Assembly: GCA_964544265.1 (NCBI GenBank)
Contig: CAZJBD010000050.1
Span: 1 to 14,863, forward strand
Direction: 5' to 3'
Origin: JALHVH01 sp964544265
Lineage (GTDB): Bacteria; Acidobacteriota; Aminicenantia; Aminicenantales; Saccharicenantaceae
Length of the DNA: 14,863 bases
Shown here piece by piece: positions 6,274 to 13,910 of this stretch (the stretch's first letter is position 1; the number at the start of each line of letters is the position of its first letter). The notes beneath the pieces are model-generated. The model was not told the origin of the DNA, did not search any database, and worked only from the letters and a program-made list of their open reading frames with translations. The position numbers were made by a program, and so were the translations under genes.

Positions 6274-8906
6274 TCTTTTCCCGTTTTTTTCAGGCTGGCT
6301 TTGAGCTCGTCTAAGAGGTTCAACGCTTCAAGGGGGGTCATTGAAGCTGGATCGCAGCTCTCGATCCTATCCCTGAGCTCTTCGAGCGCCGCGAACTCCC
6401 GGTCTTCGGAAAAGAGAAGCATCTGCGACCGGTCGCGGCGGCCGGGCGAGCGGTAGGCCATGCGGGGAAGTCCCGATTCGTCGAATTCCTGTTTCTCCAG
6501 GTTAAAGAGAATCTCCCTGGCCCGATCGACGACCTCCCGGGGGATCCCGGCCAATTTGGCCACGTGAATCCCATAGCTTTTATCGGAAGGCCCGGGGACG
6601 ATCTTCCGCAGGAAAATCACGTCTTCCTTCCATTCCTTGACCGAGACATGATAGTTCTTGATCCGCTTGAGGGTCAGGGCCAGCTCGGTCAACTCGTGGT
6701 AGTGCGTCGCGAACAGGGTTTTGGCCCTGAGCCCCTCCTTTTCATGAAGGTGCTCGGTCACGGCCCAGGCAATGCTCAAGCCATCGAACGTGCTTGTCCC
6801 GCGGCCGACCTCGTCCAAAAGGATAAGACTCTTCAGAGTGGCGCTGTTGAGGATGTTCGCCGTCTCCAGCATCTCGATCATAAATGTGGACTGGCCGGCG
6901 CTGAGGAGGTCCATGGCCCCGATGCGAGTAAAGATTCGGTCCACGAGCCCGAGCGAAGCGGCCTCCGCCGGCACGAACGACCCCGCCTGGGCCATGATGC
7001 TGATGAGCGCGACCTGCCGAAGATACGTCGATTTCCCGCCCATATTGGGCCCCGTGATGATTAGGATCTGGTCATCCCGGCAGTTGATATAGGTGTCGTT
7101 AGGAATGAACGGCTCGGCAGTTGTGACCTCGATGACCGGGTGCCGGCCGGCCGTGATGCTGAGGGTATCGCCTTGATCGACCTGGGGCCGGCAATAGTTC
7201 CGCCGGAAAGCCAATTCGCCGAGCGCCAGGAGGACGTCCAGCCGGGCGACATCCGCGGCAATCCTCTGGAGCCTGTTTGTCTCGCGCGCCACGGCTTCCC
7301 GGGTCTCCTGGAAAATCCTGAACTCTAGCTCGGCCATCCTTTCCTCGGCATTGAGGACCTTCTCTTCGTACTCCTTGAGTTCGGGCGTGAGAAAGCGCTC
7401 CGAGCCCAGGAGCGTCTGCTTGCGAATGTAGTCGGACGGGACAAGGTGGAGATTGGGTTTTGTGACGTCAATATAGAAACCGAAAACTTTATTGTAACGG
7501 ACCTTGAGAGAGGAGATCCCCGTCCGTTCCCTTTCCTTCTTTTCCAGGAGAGCGATAAAAGCCTTGCCTGACCTTGAGACCGTCTTCAGCTCGTCGAGAT
7601 CGGCATTGAAACCCTCCTTGATGATCCCGCCTTCCGTGATCAGAAAGGCCGGCTCGTCGAGGATCGTCTTATCAATGAGCTCGGCGATATCCCGGCCGTC
7701 GTCCCATCGTTCCAGGACTTCCCGGAATATCCCCGCCGAAAATCCTTTGAGCTTTTCCCTTATCCGCGCGAGCGGCTGGAGAGACTTCTTCAAGGAGACC
7801 AAGTCGCCGGGGTGGGCGGCCGAGAGAGAGATCTTGCCCGTCAGCCTTTCCAAGTCACGGATTCCCTTGAGCTCTTCGCGAACCTCATGCCTTTCGATGG
7901 TTAAGCGCAGGGCATCTTCAACGGCGTCCAGCCTGGCGTTGATCGCTTCGACATCAGAAAGGGGCTCCAGGATCCATCGGCGGAGCATCCGCCCCCCCAT
8001 GGACGTCATGGTCAGGTCCATGATCTCGAGAAGGGTATCTTTCTCGCGGCCATCCCGGATGTTTCGGACGAGTTCCAAATTTCTCATGGTCGCCGCGTCC
8101 ATAACGAGATGGTCACCCGGATGGACGGCGCGAATCCTGTGGACAAGGTTGACGGAATCCTTTCTGACCTTCTGAATATAATAAAGGAGGGCGCCGGCCG
8201 CCGAGACCGCGAAGTCCTTGCCATCCAGTCCGAAGCCCGCCAGGGATTTCACTCGAAAGTGCTTCTCAATTATCTCGCGGGCCTGGAACGGATCAAAAGC
8301 CCATGCTTCGACCCCGCTCCTTGGAACGGCAAAAGCCTCTTCGGGGCGTAGGATTTGGGAGATCGTATCCTCCTCCCCCTCGGGAAAGAGGATCTCGTGC
8401 GGAGAGACCTTGAAAAGCTCGTCGGAGGCGGTCCGCTTATCCTCTGGTCGGCCTTGTAGCGCCCGGACCTCTCCCGAAACGAGATCGACGAAGGCCAGCC
8501 CCCAGCCCTCCTCCTTGACGAGGATACTGGCAATATAGATGTTCTCCCGGGCCTCGCCATTCTCGACCTCCACGGCCGTCCCCGGCGTCAGAACCTTGAT
8601 GACCTCTCGCCGGACCACCCCCCGCGCGGCCCGCGGGTCTTCCATCTGCTCGCATACGGCGACCTTGAAACCGCGGCGAAGGAGCTTGGCCAGGTAGGAA
8701 TTGACGGCATGGTATGGGACCCCGCACATCGGGACCTTCTGGCGCGAGGTCAGGGCGATTTCAAGGACCGGAGAGGCCGTCTTGGCGTCCTCATAGAACA
8801 TCTCATAAAAATCCCCCAGCCGGAAGAATAGGAGGGCATCCGGATGCTCCTTTTTAATCCGGAAGTACTGCTCCATCATCGGAGTCAGGGAGTTCTTATC
8901 GGTCAT
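6270..8906 (-). CDS. mutS: DNA mismatch repair protein MutS
   Basis: The protein has 878 residues from ATG 8906. The mismatch-reading Phe-x-Glu motif lies at 33-35 within GDFYEMFY. Connector, lever and clamp domains follow. The ATPase has Walker A TGPNMGGKST with Lys at 625 and Walker B LILLDEVGRGTSTFDG with Asp698-Glu699. The helix-turn-helix dimerisation region (SYGIHVAKLAG) follows near the C-terminus. MutS binds mispairs and small loops and recruits MutL; no mutL is in this window. A TTG at 8918 would add four residues, but it lies in the predicted -10 box, so ATG 8906 is preferred. No Shine-Dalgarno precedes it. The stop codon overlaps that of the convergent orphan gene by 4 nt, leaving no room for a terminator between them. 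Confidence 0.98.
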   Translation of the reverse strand: MTDKNSLTPMMEQYFRIKKEHPDALLFFRLGDFYEMFYEDAKTASPVLEIALTSRQKVPMCGVPYHAVNSYLAKLLRRGFKVAVCEQMEDPRAARGVVRREVIKVLTPGTAVEVENGEARENIYIASILVKEEGWGLAFVDLVSGEVRALQGRPEDKRTASDELFKVSPHEILFPEGEEDTISQILRPEEAFAVPRSGVEAWAFDPFQAREIIEKHFRVKSLAGFGLDGKDFAVSAAGALLYYIQKVRKDSVNLVHRIRAVHPGDHLVMDAATMRNLELVRNIRDGREKDTLLEIMDLTMTSMGGRMLRRWILEPLSDVEAINARLDAVEDALRLTIERHEVREELKGIRDLERLTGKISLSAAHPGDLVSLKKSLQPLARIREKLKGFSAGIFREVLERWDDGRDIAELIDKTILDEPAFLITEGGIIKEGFNADLDELKTVSRSGKAFIALLEKKERERTGISSLKVRYNKVFGFYIDVTKPNLHLVPSDYIRKQTLLGSERFLTPELKEYEEKVLNAEERMAELEFRIFQETREAVARETNRLQRIAADVARLDVLLALGELAFRRNYCRPQVDQGDTLSITAGRHPVIEVTTAEPFIPNDTYINCRDDQILIITGPNMGGKSTYLRQVALISIMAQAGSFVPAEAASLGLVDRIFTRIGAMDLLSAGQSTFMIEMLETANILNSATLKSLILLDEVGRGTSTFDGLSIAWAVTEHLHEKEGLRAKTLFATHYHELTELALTLKRIKNYHVSVKEWKEDVIFLRKIVPGPSDKSYGIHVAKLAGIPREVVDRAREILFNLEKQEFDESGLPRMAYRSPGRRDRSQMLLFSEDREFAALEELRDRIESCDPASMTPLEALNLLDELKASLKKTGKD

Positions 8907-8917
8907 GACAATTTTCA

Positions 8918-8946
8918 ACTATACCCACAGACGAAAGCTTTTTCAA
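8918..8946 (-). promoter_or_regulatory. sigma70 promoter of mutS, giving a nearly leaderless mRNA
   Basis: On the minus strand TTGAAA (8941-8946) and TATAGT (8918-8923) are 17 bp apart, each one base from consensus. Transcription should begin near 8911, about 5 nt before the mutS ATG at 8906. No room remains for a ribosome-binding site. Confidence 0.65.
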
Positions 8947-9088
8947 GGACGGCAGCGACGTCCTATCAAAGGGCCGATGAATCGGTCTTCTCGGGCGACA
9001 ACGCCGACTTCCGGCGGCCCTTGGAATCCCGCAGATTTAGAGCCGAAATTCAAATTCATGTCCCGTAAGCGGTTTTCGGGGTTTTGGA

Positions 9089-9118
9089 TTGAACAAATCG
9101 GGTGCGCTATAGTATAAT
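9089..9118 (+). promoter_or_regulatory. sigma70 promoter of pgsA, giving a nearly leaderless mRNA
   Basis: TTGAAC (9089-9094) and a perfect TATAAT (9113-9118) are 18 bp apart. The expected start is about 9125, 2 nt before the pgsA ATG at 9127. A second overlapping pair, TTGGAT (9084-9089) and TATAGT (9108-9113), also with 18 bp, would start near 9120. Either choice leaves at most about 7 nt of leader, and no Shine-Dalgarno is visible. Confidence 0.65.
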
Positions 9119-9126
9119 TTTGGCTC

Positions 9127-9675
9127 ATGAAGCTGAACGCGCCGAACATTCTGACCCTCCTCCGAATCCTGTCAGTCCCGGCCATCGTCATCGTCCTTCT
9201 CACGGATTTCAGGGGCAGAGAAATCACGGGTTTCGCAATCTTCCTCTTCGCGTCCCTGACCGACATGATGGACGGTTTTCTGGCCAGGCGGAAGAAGATG
9301 ATCACGGTCTTCGGCCAGCTCCTCGACCCCATCGCCGACAAGCTCCTGATCGCCTCGGCCTTCATTTGTTTCGTAGGGCGGCGTGTCGTCCCCGCTTGGA
9401 TGGTCGTCATCATCATCGGAAGGGAGATCGCGGTCACCGGTTTCAGGGCCATCGCTTCATCGAGGGGACAAAACATCCCCGCCTCCCCTTTAGGCAAGGT
9501 CAAGATGGTTCTCGAGGTCGTCACCCTATGCCTGCTGATCCTCGGACCGAACATCCTGGGGAAAATTTATCTTCTCTCCCGGCTTGGACTCTGGCTTATT
9601 ATGATAACGGCCGTGGCCTCAGCCGTGGAATATTATATCCGCTTTGAACCTGCCGTCCTCTCCAAGGACCGCTAA
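9127..9675 (+). CDS. pgsA: CDP-diacylglycerol--glycerol-3-phosphate 3-phosphatidyltransferase PgsA
   Basis: The protein has 182 residues, the normal length for PgsA. It carries the full CDP-alcohol phosphatidyltransferase signature DG-x2-AR-x8-G-x3-D-x3-D: Asp49, Gly50, Ala53, Arg54, Gly63, Asp67, Asp71, with a further Asp46. The start MKLNAPNILTLLRI is typical of the family. Several hydrophobic segments mark an inner-membrane protein. It swaps CMP of CDP-diacylglycerol for glycerol-3-phosphate, giving phosphatidylglycerol phosphate, the committed step to phosphatidylglycerol and cardiolipin. PgsA is favoured over phosphatidylserine or cardiolipin-type relatives by the N-terminal NxLTLLR motif and the size. 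The gene has its own promoter, lies divergent from mutS, and converges on fabD with 74 bp between stops. No clear terminator is seen there. Confidence 0.94.
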   Translation: MKLNAPNILTLLRILSVPAIVIVLLTDFRGREITGFAIFLFASLTDMMDGFLARRKKMITVFGQLLDPIADKLLIASAFICFVGRRVVPAWMVVIIIGREIAVTGFRAIASSRGQNIPASPLGKVKMVLEVVTLCLLILGPNILGKIYLLSRLGLWLIMITAVASAVEYYIRFEPAVLSKDR

Positions 9676-9749
9676 CGGCTGGAATCCCTGATCAAATTCC
9701 CGCTTTTCAAGCGATGACGCCGATTTCTGGTGATGCTGGAAATTCCGAC

Positions 9750-10397
9750 TCACGTCCTATAGGCAATTTCATGTGACAACGCCCGGCGCGCTTTTTCCAG
9801 GCTTTCCCAGTCCTCGACATTGACCAGCGCGGGAGGTTCGGGCCAGCCGCGGCTGATCCTTTTCATCAATCCCGAAAGAACCTTGCCGGGGCCCGTCTCG
9901 ACACAGAGCGTGATCCCAGCTTCCCTGAGGGCCTCCATTGAAACCGACCAGAGCACGGGCCGGCTGACTTGTCTTTTAAGGGCGTCCCTGGCTTCCTCGC
10001 CCGTCCGGACGGGTCTGGCATCTACGTTGGTGACCACAGGAAATTTCGGGTCCTTGAACGAGACGCCATCAAGGTCCACCGCAAGCCTCGCCTCGGCCGG
10101 CTTCATCAGGCTGGTATGGAAAGGGGCGCTTACCGGAAGCATAACGTGCCTTGCCGGCTTGATCAGGCGGATGGCTTCTTCGACCGCTTCCTTGTGGCCA
10201 GCGATAACGATCTGCTCGGGGCTGTTCCAGTTGGCGATCTCAACGGTCCCCGCGACGACCTCAAGGGTCTTCCGGCGAACGTCCTCATATGTGACGCCCA
10301 ACAGGGCCGCCATCGCCCCGACGTCCAACGGGACAGCTTCTTGCATGTATGTTCCCCGCTTGTGGACGAGCCGGACGGCGTCCTCGAAAACAAGAAC
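9750..10397 (-). CDS. fabD: malonyl-CoA:ACP transacylase FabD, N-terminus lost in gap
   Basis: There are 215 readable residues from the N gap to the stop at 9750. The frame stays open up to the gap, so the Met codon at 10346 is internal. FEDAVRLVHKRG followed by YMQEAVP holds the Arg that binds the malonyl carboxylate. WNSPEQIVIAGH and APFHTSLMKPA carry the catalytic His (codon 10116-10118, the equivalent of E. coli His201), and VETGPGKVLSGL the late Gln/Gly-loop region. The GHSLG nucleophile elbow with the catalytic Ser should be in the missing N-terminal 100 or so residues. The enzyme loads malonyl onto acyl carrier protein for fatty-acid synthesis in the cytoplasm. No other fab gene is visible nearby. 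Confidence 0.94.
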   Translation of the reverse strand, partial: VLVFEDAVRLVHKRGTYMQEAVPLDVGAMAALLGVTYEDVRRKTLEVVAGTVEIANWNSPEQIVIAGHKEAVEEAIRLIKPARHVMLPVSAPFHTSLMKPAEARLAVDLDGVSFKDPKFPVVTNVDARPVRTGEEARDALKRQVSRPVLWSVSMEALREAGITLCVETGPGKVLSGLMKRISRGWPEPPALVNVEDWESLEKARRALSHEIAYRT

Positions 10398-10497
10398 NNN
10401 NNNNNNNNNNNNNNNNNNNNNNNNNNNNNNNNNNNNNNNNNNNNNNNNNNNNNNNNNNNNNNNNNNNNNNNNNNNNNNNNNNNNNNNNNNNNNNNNN
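10398..10497. other. assembly gap (100 N)
   Basis: This second run of exactly 100 N lies between fabD and the SurA-like gene. Alignment from memory to E. coli FabD suggests about 100 residues (roughly 300 bp) of fabD are missing, so 100 N cannot be the true length. A promoter for fabD may also be inside it. Confidence 0.95.
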
Positions 10498-10501
10498 AAC
10501 G

Positions 10502-11134
10502 CTATTTCAGACAGTCCCCGTTGATGCGGATATCGGCCTGGGCCTTCAGGTTGCCGATCCAGGCCGCGATCTGTTCTTCCCGCTTCAGCTCTTGAATTCG
10601 GGCTTCGATCCGGTCCAGAACCTGGATCATGGGCGCCGGCACCCTTCCCTCCCGCTTCTCGCCCGGAGCATAGACGTCTTGATAATAGGCCTCGATTTCT
10701 TTAATAGTGACGGGAGCCCTTTGATTGAACCGGGAGTCAAGGACCTTTTGGAAGATGAGTTTCTCTTCGACATAGGGCCTCAAATCGACTTCCTCGAGCC
10801 CGAATTCCTCGAGGGCCTTCCGGAAGCCCTCGAGCCCAAGCGTCAGGCTGAGGGCGTTCAGGGCCGCCGTGATCTCCTCACTTCCAGGTGCGGCCAGTTC
10901 CCGAGCAAGGTCGACGACAAGCTTTTGCTCCACAAGCCGGTCCAGCAAGCGTTCCAAGGACATGGTCCCCGCTTCGCCGGAATGGAGTCCGAAACGGGCC
11001 GCGATCCTCAGATCAACCCGCGTTATGATCTTCCCATTGACGACGGCCGCGACACAGTCTTCAACCTGAGACCCGGCAGCCGCAACGAGGGCCGCGGCCG
11101 ACACCAGCAGAAACGCCCCGATCTTTTTTATCAT
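10502..11134 (-). CDS. SurA N-terminal-domain-like periplasmic chaperone, no PPIase domain
   Basis: The protein has 210 residues. MIKKIGAFLLVSAAALVAAA is a signal peptide. AAVVNGKIITRVDL starts the mature part and is the typical opening of SurA/PpiC-type N-terminal chaperone domains. A helix with RLLDRLVEQKLV and later YVEEKLIFQKVLDSRF also match that fold, as does the following EIEAYYQDVYAP. The protein ends about 60 residues after this, with no parvulin domain, so it would be a chaperone only. SurA family members carry unfolded outer-membrane proteins through the periplasm to Omp85 insertases. The context supports this: it starts 4 nt after the Omp85 stop, on the same strand, so it is almost surely co-transcribed. 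A longer frame upstream to 11263 lies inside the Omp85 gene and is not used. The Shine-Dalgarno is weak, suggesting translational coupling. Confidence 0.82.
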   Translation of the reverse strand: MIKKIGAFLLVSAAALVAAAGSQVEDCVAAVVNGKIITRVDLRIAARFGLHSGEAGTMSLERLLDRLVEQKLVVDLARELAAPGSEEITAALNALSLTLGLEGFRKALEEFGLEEVDLRPYVEEKLIFQKVLDSRFNQRAPVTIKEIEAYYQDVYAPGEKREGRVPAPMIQVLDRIEARIQELKREEQIAAWIGNLKAQADIRINGDCLK

Positions 11135-11138
11135 GTCT

Positions 11139-13910
11139 TTAGAACATGTTCCCGATCGTGATGAACAAAAGCGGTCGGCCTTTTTTCTTCGGGGTGTCGA
11201 TCGCCCAGCCCATGTCGAAACGGAGGGGGCCGAGCGGCGTTCTGTACCTGAGGCCGCATCCAAGGGCGCCTCGGAGGTCGAAAAGGCCGAAGTCCTTCCT
11301 TTTGGAAAAGACCTGTCCGAGGTCGTAGAAGACGGCGCCTGAGAGGTCCTTGAGAACGGAAGATAGAGGGAATTTCATTTCCAGGTTGACCAGAAACATC
11401 GCTTTCCCTCCGACGGGCATCTCCGTATCGGGGTCCTTGGGACCCAGCTGGTCGAACGTCTCTCCCCGGAAGGAGTTGCTGCCTCCGGCGAAGAACCTTT
11501 CCGGAACGGGCATCCTCCCCATGCCCAATCCGAGCCGGACGGTCGTACTGAAGTTCAGGCGGGTGAGAACCGGATAATAGTGCTGAAATTTAAGGAAGCT
11601 CTTGACGTAATCGGACTCGATCTTAAACACCGGGTAGGCGCGCTCCACGACGAAACTCAAGAAGAAGCCCCTGGCGGGATTGAACGTGTCATCCCGCCTG
11701 TCCCAGATGACGCTCCCTGAAACCAGGGCCGTTGAATACGGCTGGAGCTGGCGGTCGACCTCGGACTCCGCGATCTCTAGATAAGTCAGTTTTGTCCTTG
11801 ACAAGCTTATCGTTCCGAGGACGTGAAAACCGCCGGCCAGAGGCTTGATGGCGTTCAGGCTGATACCCCTCCGGTCAAATCCGAAGCTCGTCCGGTCTTC
11901 TCTTTCGAGCCAGGCATTCATCGAGGTGTGCATGGGGACCCCGAAGAAGTAGGGCTGCTCCCAGGATATAACCCCCCGCTTTTCAATAAGGCTGAATTGG
12001 CTGACGAGGCTGATTTGGGAGGCCCCGCCGAAGATATTGCTCCTGATGAATTCGGCCGTTCCCCGCAGCCGGATGTCGTTCTCCCACAGGGCCACGGACC
12101 TTGGTTCGTTTCGGGTCTCGAGCCCGACTCCCAGGCTGGCGTAGTTCCGTTCTCCTTCGCGTACGGTGATGACCAAGTTCTCGATCTCCTCGGAGACCGC
12201 GACTTCATCGACCCTGACCTCGGAAAAGATGCCGAGGTTCTCAAGTCTCCATTTGGTATCAAGGATGAGCTCCCGCGAGGCGTCATCCCCCTCCTTGAGC
12301 CTCACCTCCCTGAGAATCGTGCCCCTCCGCGTCACCTTGTTCCCCATGATGAGGATGCCGCCGATCCGGACCTTGCGGCCCTCGGTGACGAAGATCGTCA
12401 CAGAGTAGGAATTCGCCGAGATCGGCTTGACCTCGGAAACGGTTTTCGTGCCGCGGACGCCGCGGTTAAGATAAAACGTCTCGATCCTCTCGACGTCATT
12501 CTGGACATCGAGCGCGAAGAACGGTCCCCCTTCGGAACTGACCATTGAGGAGCGGACCGCCTCAGGCGAGAATATGGAGACCCCTTCGACCGTAAGCCGG
12601 GCGATCTTGTCCTGCGGTCCCTCCTGGATGAATAAGACCGCCGTCGCCGCCTTTCCGCGGCTCTTCAGGTTCAAGTCGACATGGCAATCGGGGAAACCAT
12701 GCATTTGAAAAAAAAGCTCAATCTCGCGGGGGATCTCAAAAAGGCGTTCCCCGTTGAGGAGGGCGAAGAACGGAAGTTTTTCGCTGATCCCCAGCTCAGC
12801 CCTTATTCGGGACGGAGGGAAGGAGGTCAGGCCCTCGAACTCCACAGAATCGATCCTGTATTTTTCTCCGGGGCTGATTTCATAAATTACGCGGATCTCA
12901 TTCTCCGGCCGCTCGATTCGGGACTTCACCGAAGCAAAAATATAGCCTTGTTTCCGAAGGAAAGTCAGGATGCGAGCCTCCCCTTCCGCCAGACCCCATT
13001 CCTCGAAGATCCGCTCTTCCCAGATCGGGGCCAGAAGGTTGGAGGGAACGCGCGCCCCCCGGATAAGGAAGCTGATCTTTTCGCGCGGGAGAACGTTGAT
13101 CCCGAGGGAAACCCGGCCGCCGGCCTGGTCAAAATCCTCCCGGACGATATCGACGACCGCCCTTTGGTAACCGCGGGCATTATAATAGTTTTTTAGCCGC
13201 TGAAGGTCTTCCTGGAACCTCGAAGGAACATAGATCGCGCCCTCCCGGTCCCGCAACCGCTTGCTGAGTTCAGCCTCAGGAACGATGGGGCTGCCCGAGA
13301 AAGCGATCTTTCCGATCTTATACCGCTTCCAGGATTCGATCTTGAATACGACATCGGCGGCAGACGCGTTGAGGTCCTTCATGGTCTCCGCCCGGATCTC
13401 GGGTTCGAAATAGCCTTCTCCCTTTAGAAACTCTTTGAGTTCCTCGACCGCCTGATCGATCTTGTCCTCGGAAAAAAAGCTTCCCGGCCGCAGGACTTCG
13501 AGGGTTTTCGTCATCTTTGTCTGGGACAGCTCTTTCCCCCAAAAAAAGGAGAAGCTTCTTATCGTGAGGTTATGGATCAGGACGAACGTGAGATCGACGC
13601 GGCGGTCGCCGCTCCTGAGGACCCGGATGTCGGAGAAGAGGCCGGTTTGGTATATCTGCTTGACGGTCTGATCGATCTTCTTCAAGGAGTAGGGCTCGCC
13701 CCTCCTGATTGAAATAAGCTCTTCCAGGTTTTGCTCACCGGCCTGCCCGTCCGCCCGGATGGTAACGTTTTCGATGACCGGGGGTCCGGACTCCTGGGAG
13801 AAAGGAAGCACGACGGCCGGGAACGCCGCAAGAAAGAGAACGATCCGGGATAACCGGGTGACTTTCCCCAGCGTCCTCGGACGTTTAAAACCGCGTGCGT
13901 ATTTTGACAT
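11139..13910 (-). CDS. Omp85-family outer membrane insertase (BamA/TamA type) with about seven POTRA domains
   Basis: The protein has 923 residues from ATG 13910. A positively charged n-region and a hydrophobic core at 22-36 form a long signal peptide. I read about seven successive POTRA-like units: 44-112, 113-193, 194-275, 276-345, 346-430, 431-508 and 509-585. Several repeat the pattern of a helix before a LFSD, YFEP, GYQR or GIFSEV-type turn. The rest is the 16-strand-type barrel, with the conserved loop-6 motif SFRGE (Arg near 815) and a C-terminus ending in Phe (ITIGNMF). Omp85 proteins fold barrels into the outer membrane. BamA is the likeliest role, but the preceding tamB-like gene, overlapping by 26 nt, also fits a TamA role. 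ATG 13934 is an alternative start; 13910 has a GGA 9 nt upstream. The SurA-like chaperone follows. Confidence 0.92.
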   Translation of the reverse strand: MSKYARGFKRPRTLGKVTRLSRIVLFLAAFPAVVLPFSQESGPPVIENVTIRADGQAGEQNLEELISIRRGEPYSLKKIDQTVKQIYQTGLFSDIRVLRSGDRRVDLTFVLIHNLTIRSFSFFWGKELSQTKMTKTLEVLRPGSFFSEDKIDQAVEELKEFLKGEGYFEPEIRAETMKDLNASAADVVFKIESWKRYKIGKIAFSGSPIVPEAELSKRLRDREGAIYVPSRFQEDLQRLKNYYNARGYQRAVVDIVREDFDQAGGRVSLGINVLPREKISFLIRGARVPSNLLAPIWEERIFEEWGLAEGEARILTFLRKQGYIFASVKSRIERPENEIRVIYEISPGEKYRIDSVEFEGLTSFPPSRIRAELGISEKLPFFALLNGERLFEIPREIELFFQMHGFPDCHVDLNLKSRGKAATAVLFIQEGPQDKIARLTVEGVSIFSPEAVRSSMVSSEGGPFFALDVQNDVERIETFYLNRGVRGTKTVSEVKPISANSYSVTIFVTEGRKVRIGGILIMGNKVTRRGTILREVRLKEGDDASRELILDTKWRLENLGIFSEVRVDEVAVSEEIENLVITVREGERNYASLGVGLETRNEPRSVALWENDIRLRGTAEFIRSNIFGGASQISLVSQFSLIEKRGVISWEQPYFFGVPMHTSMNAWLEREDRTSFGFDRRGISLNAIKPLAGGFHVLGTISLSRTKLTYLEIAESEVDRQLQPYSTALVSGSVIWDRRDDTFNPARGFFLSFVVERAYPVFKIESDYVKSFLKFQHYYPVLTRLNFSTTVRLGLGMGRMPVPERFFAGGSNSFRGETFDQLGPKDPDTEMPVGGKAMFLVNLEMKFPLSSVLKDLSGAVFYDLGQVFSKRKDFGLFDLRGALGCGLRYRTPLGPLRFDMGWAIDTPKKKGRPLLFITIGNMF

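Noticed and set aside
8907..8918. TTG at 8918 as the mutS start
   Set aside because: It overlaps the predicted -10 box, and the family start fits ATG 8906.
8947..9083. Possible small RNA in the mutS-pgsA intergenic region
   Set aside because: Only short inverted repeats such as CCGAT/ATCGG are present; there is no match to SRP RNA, tmRNA, RNase P or 6S RNA that I can recognise, and no terminator.
9676..9749. Terminator between pgsA and fabD
   Set aside because: The best stem, GGAAT/ATTCC, is 5 bp with a 10-nt loop and no T-run.
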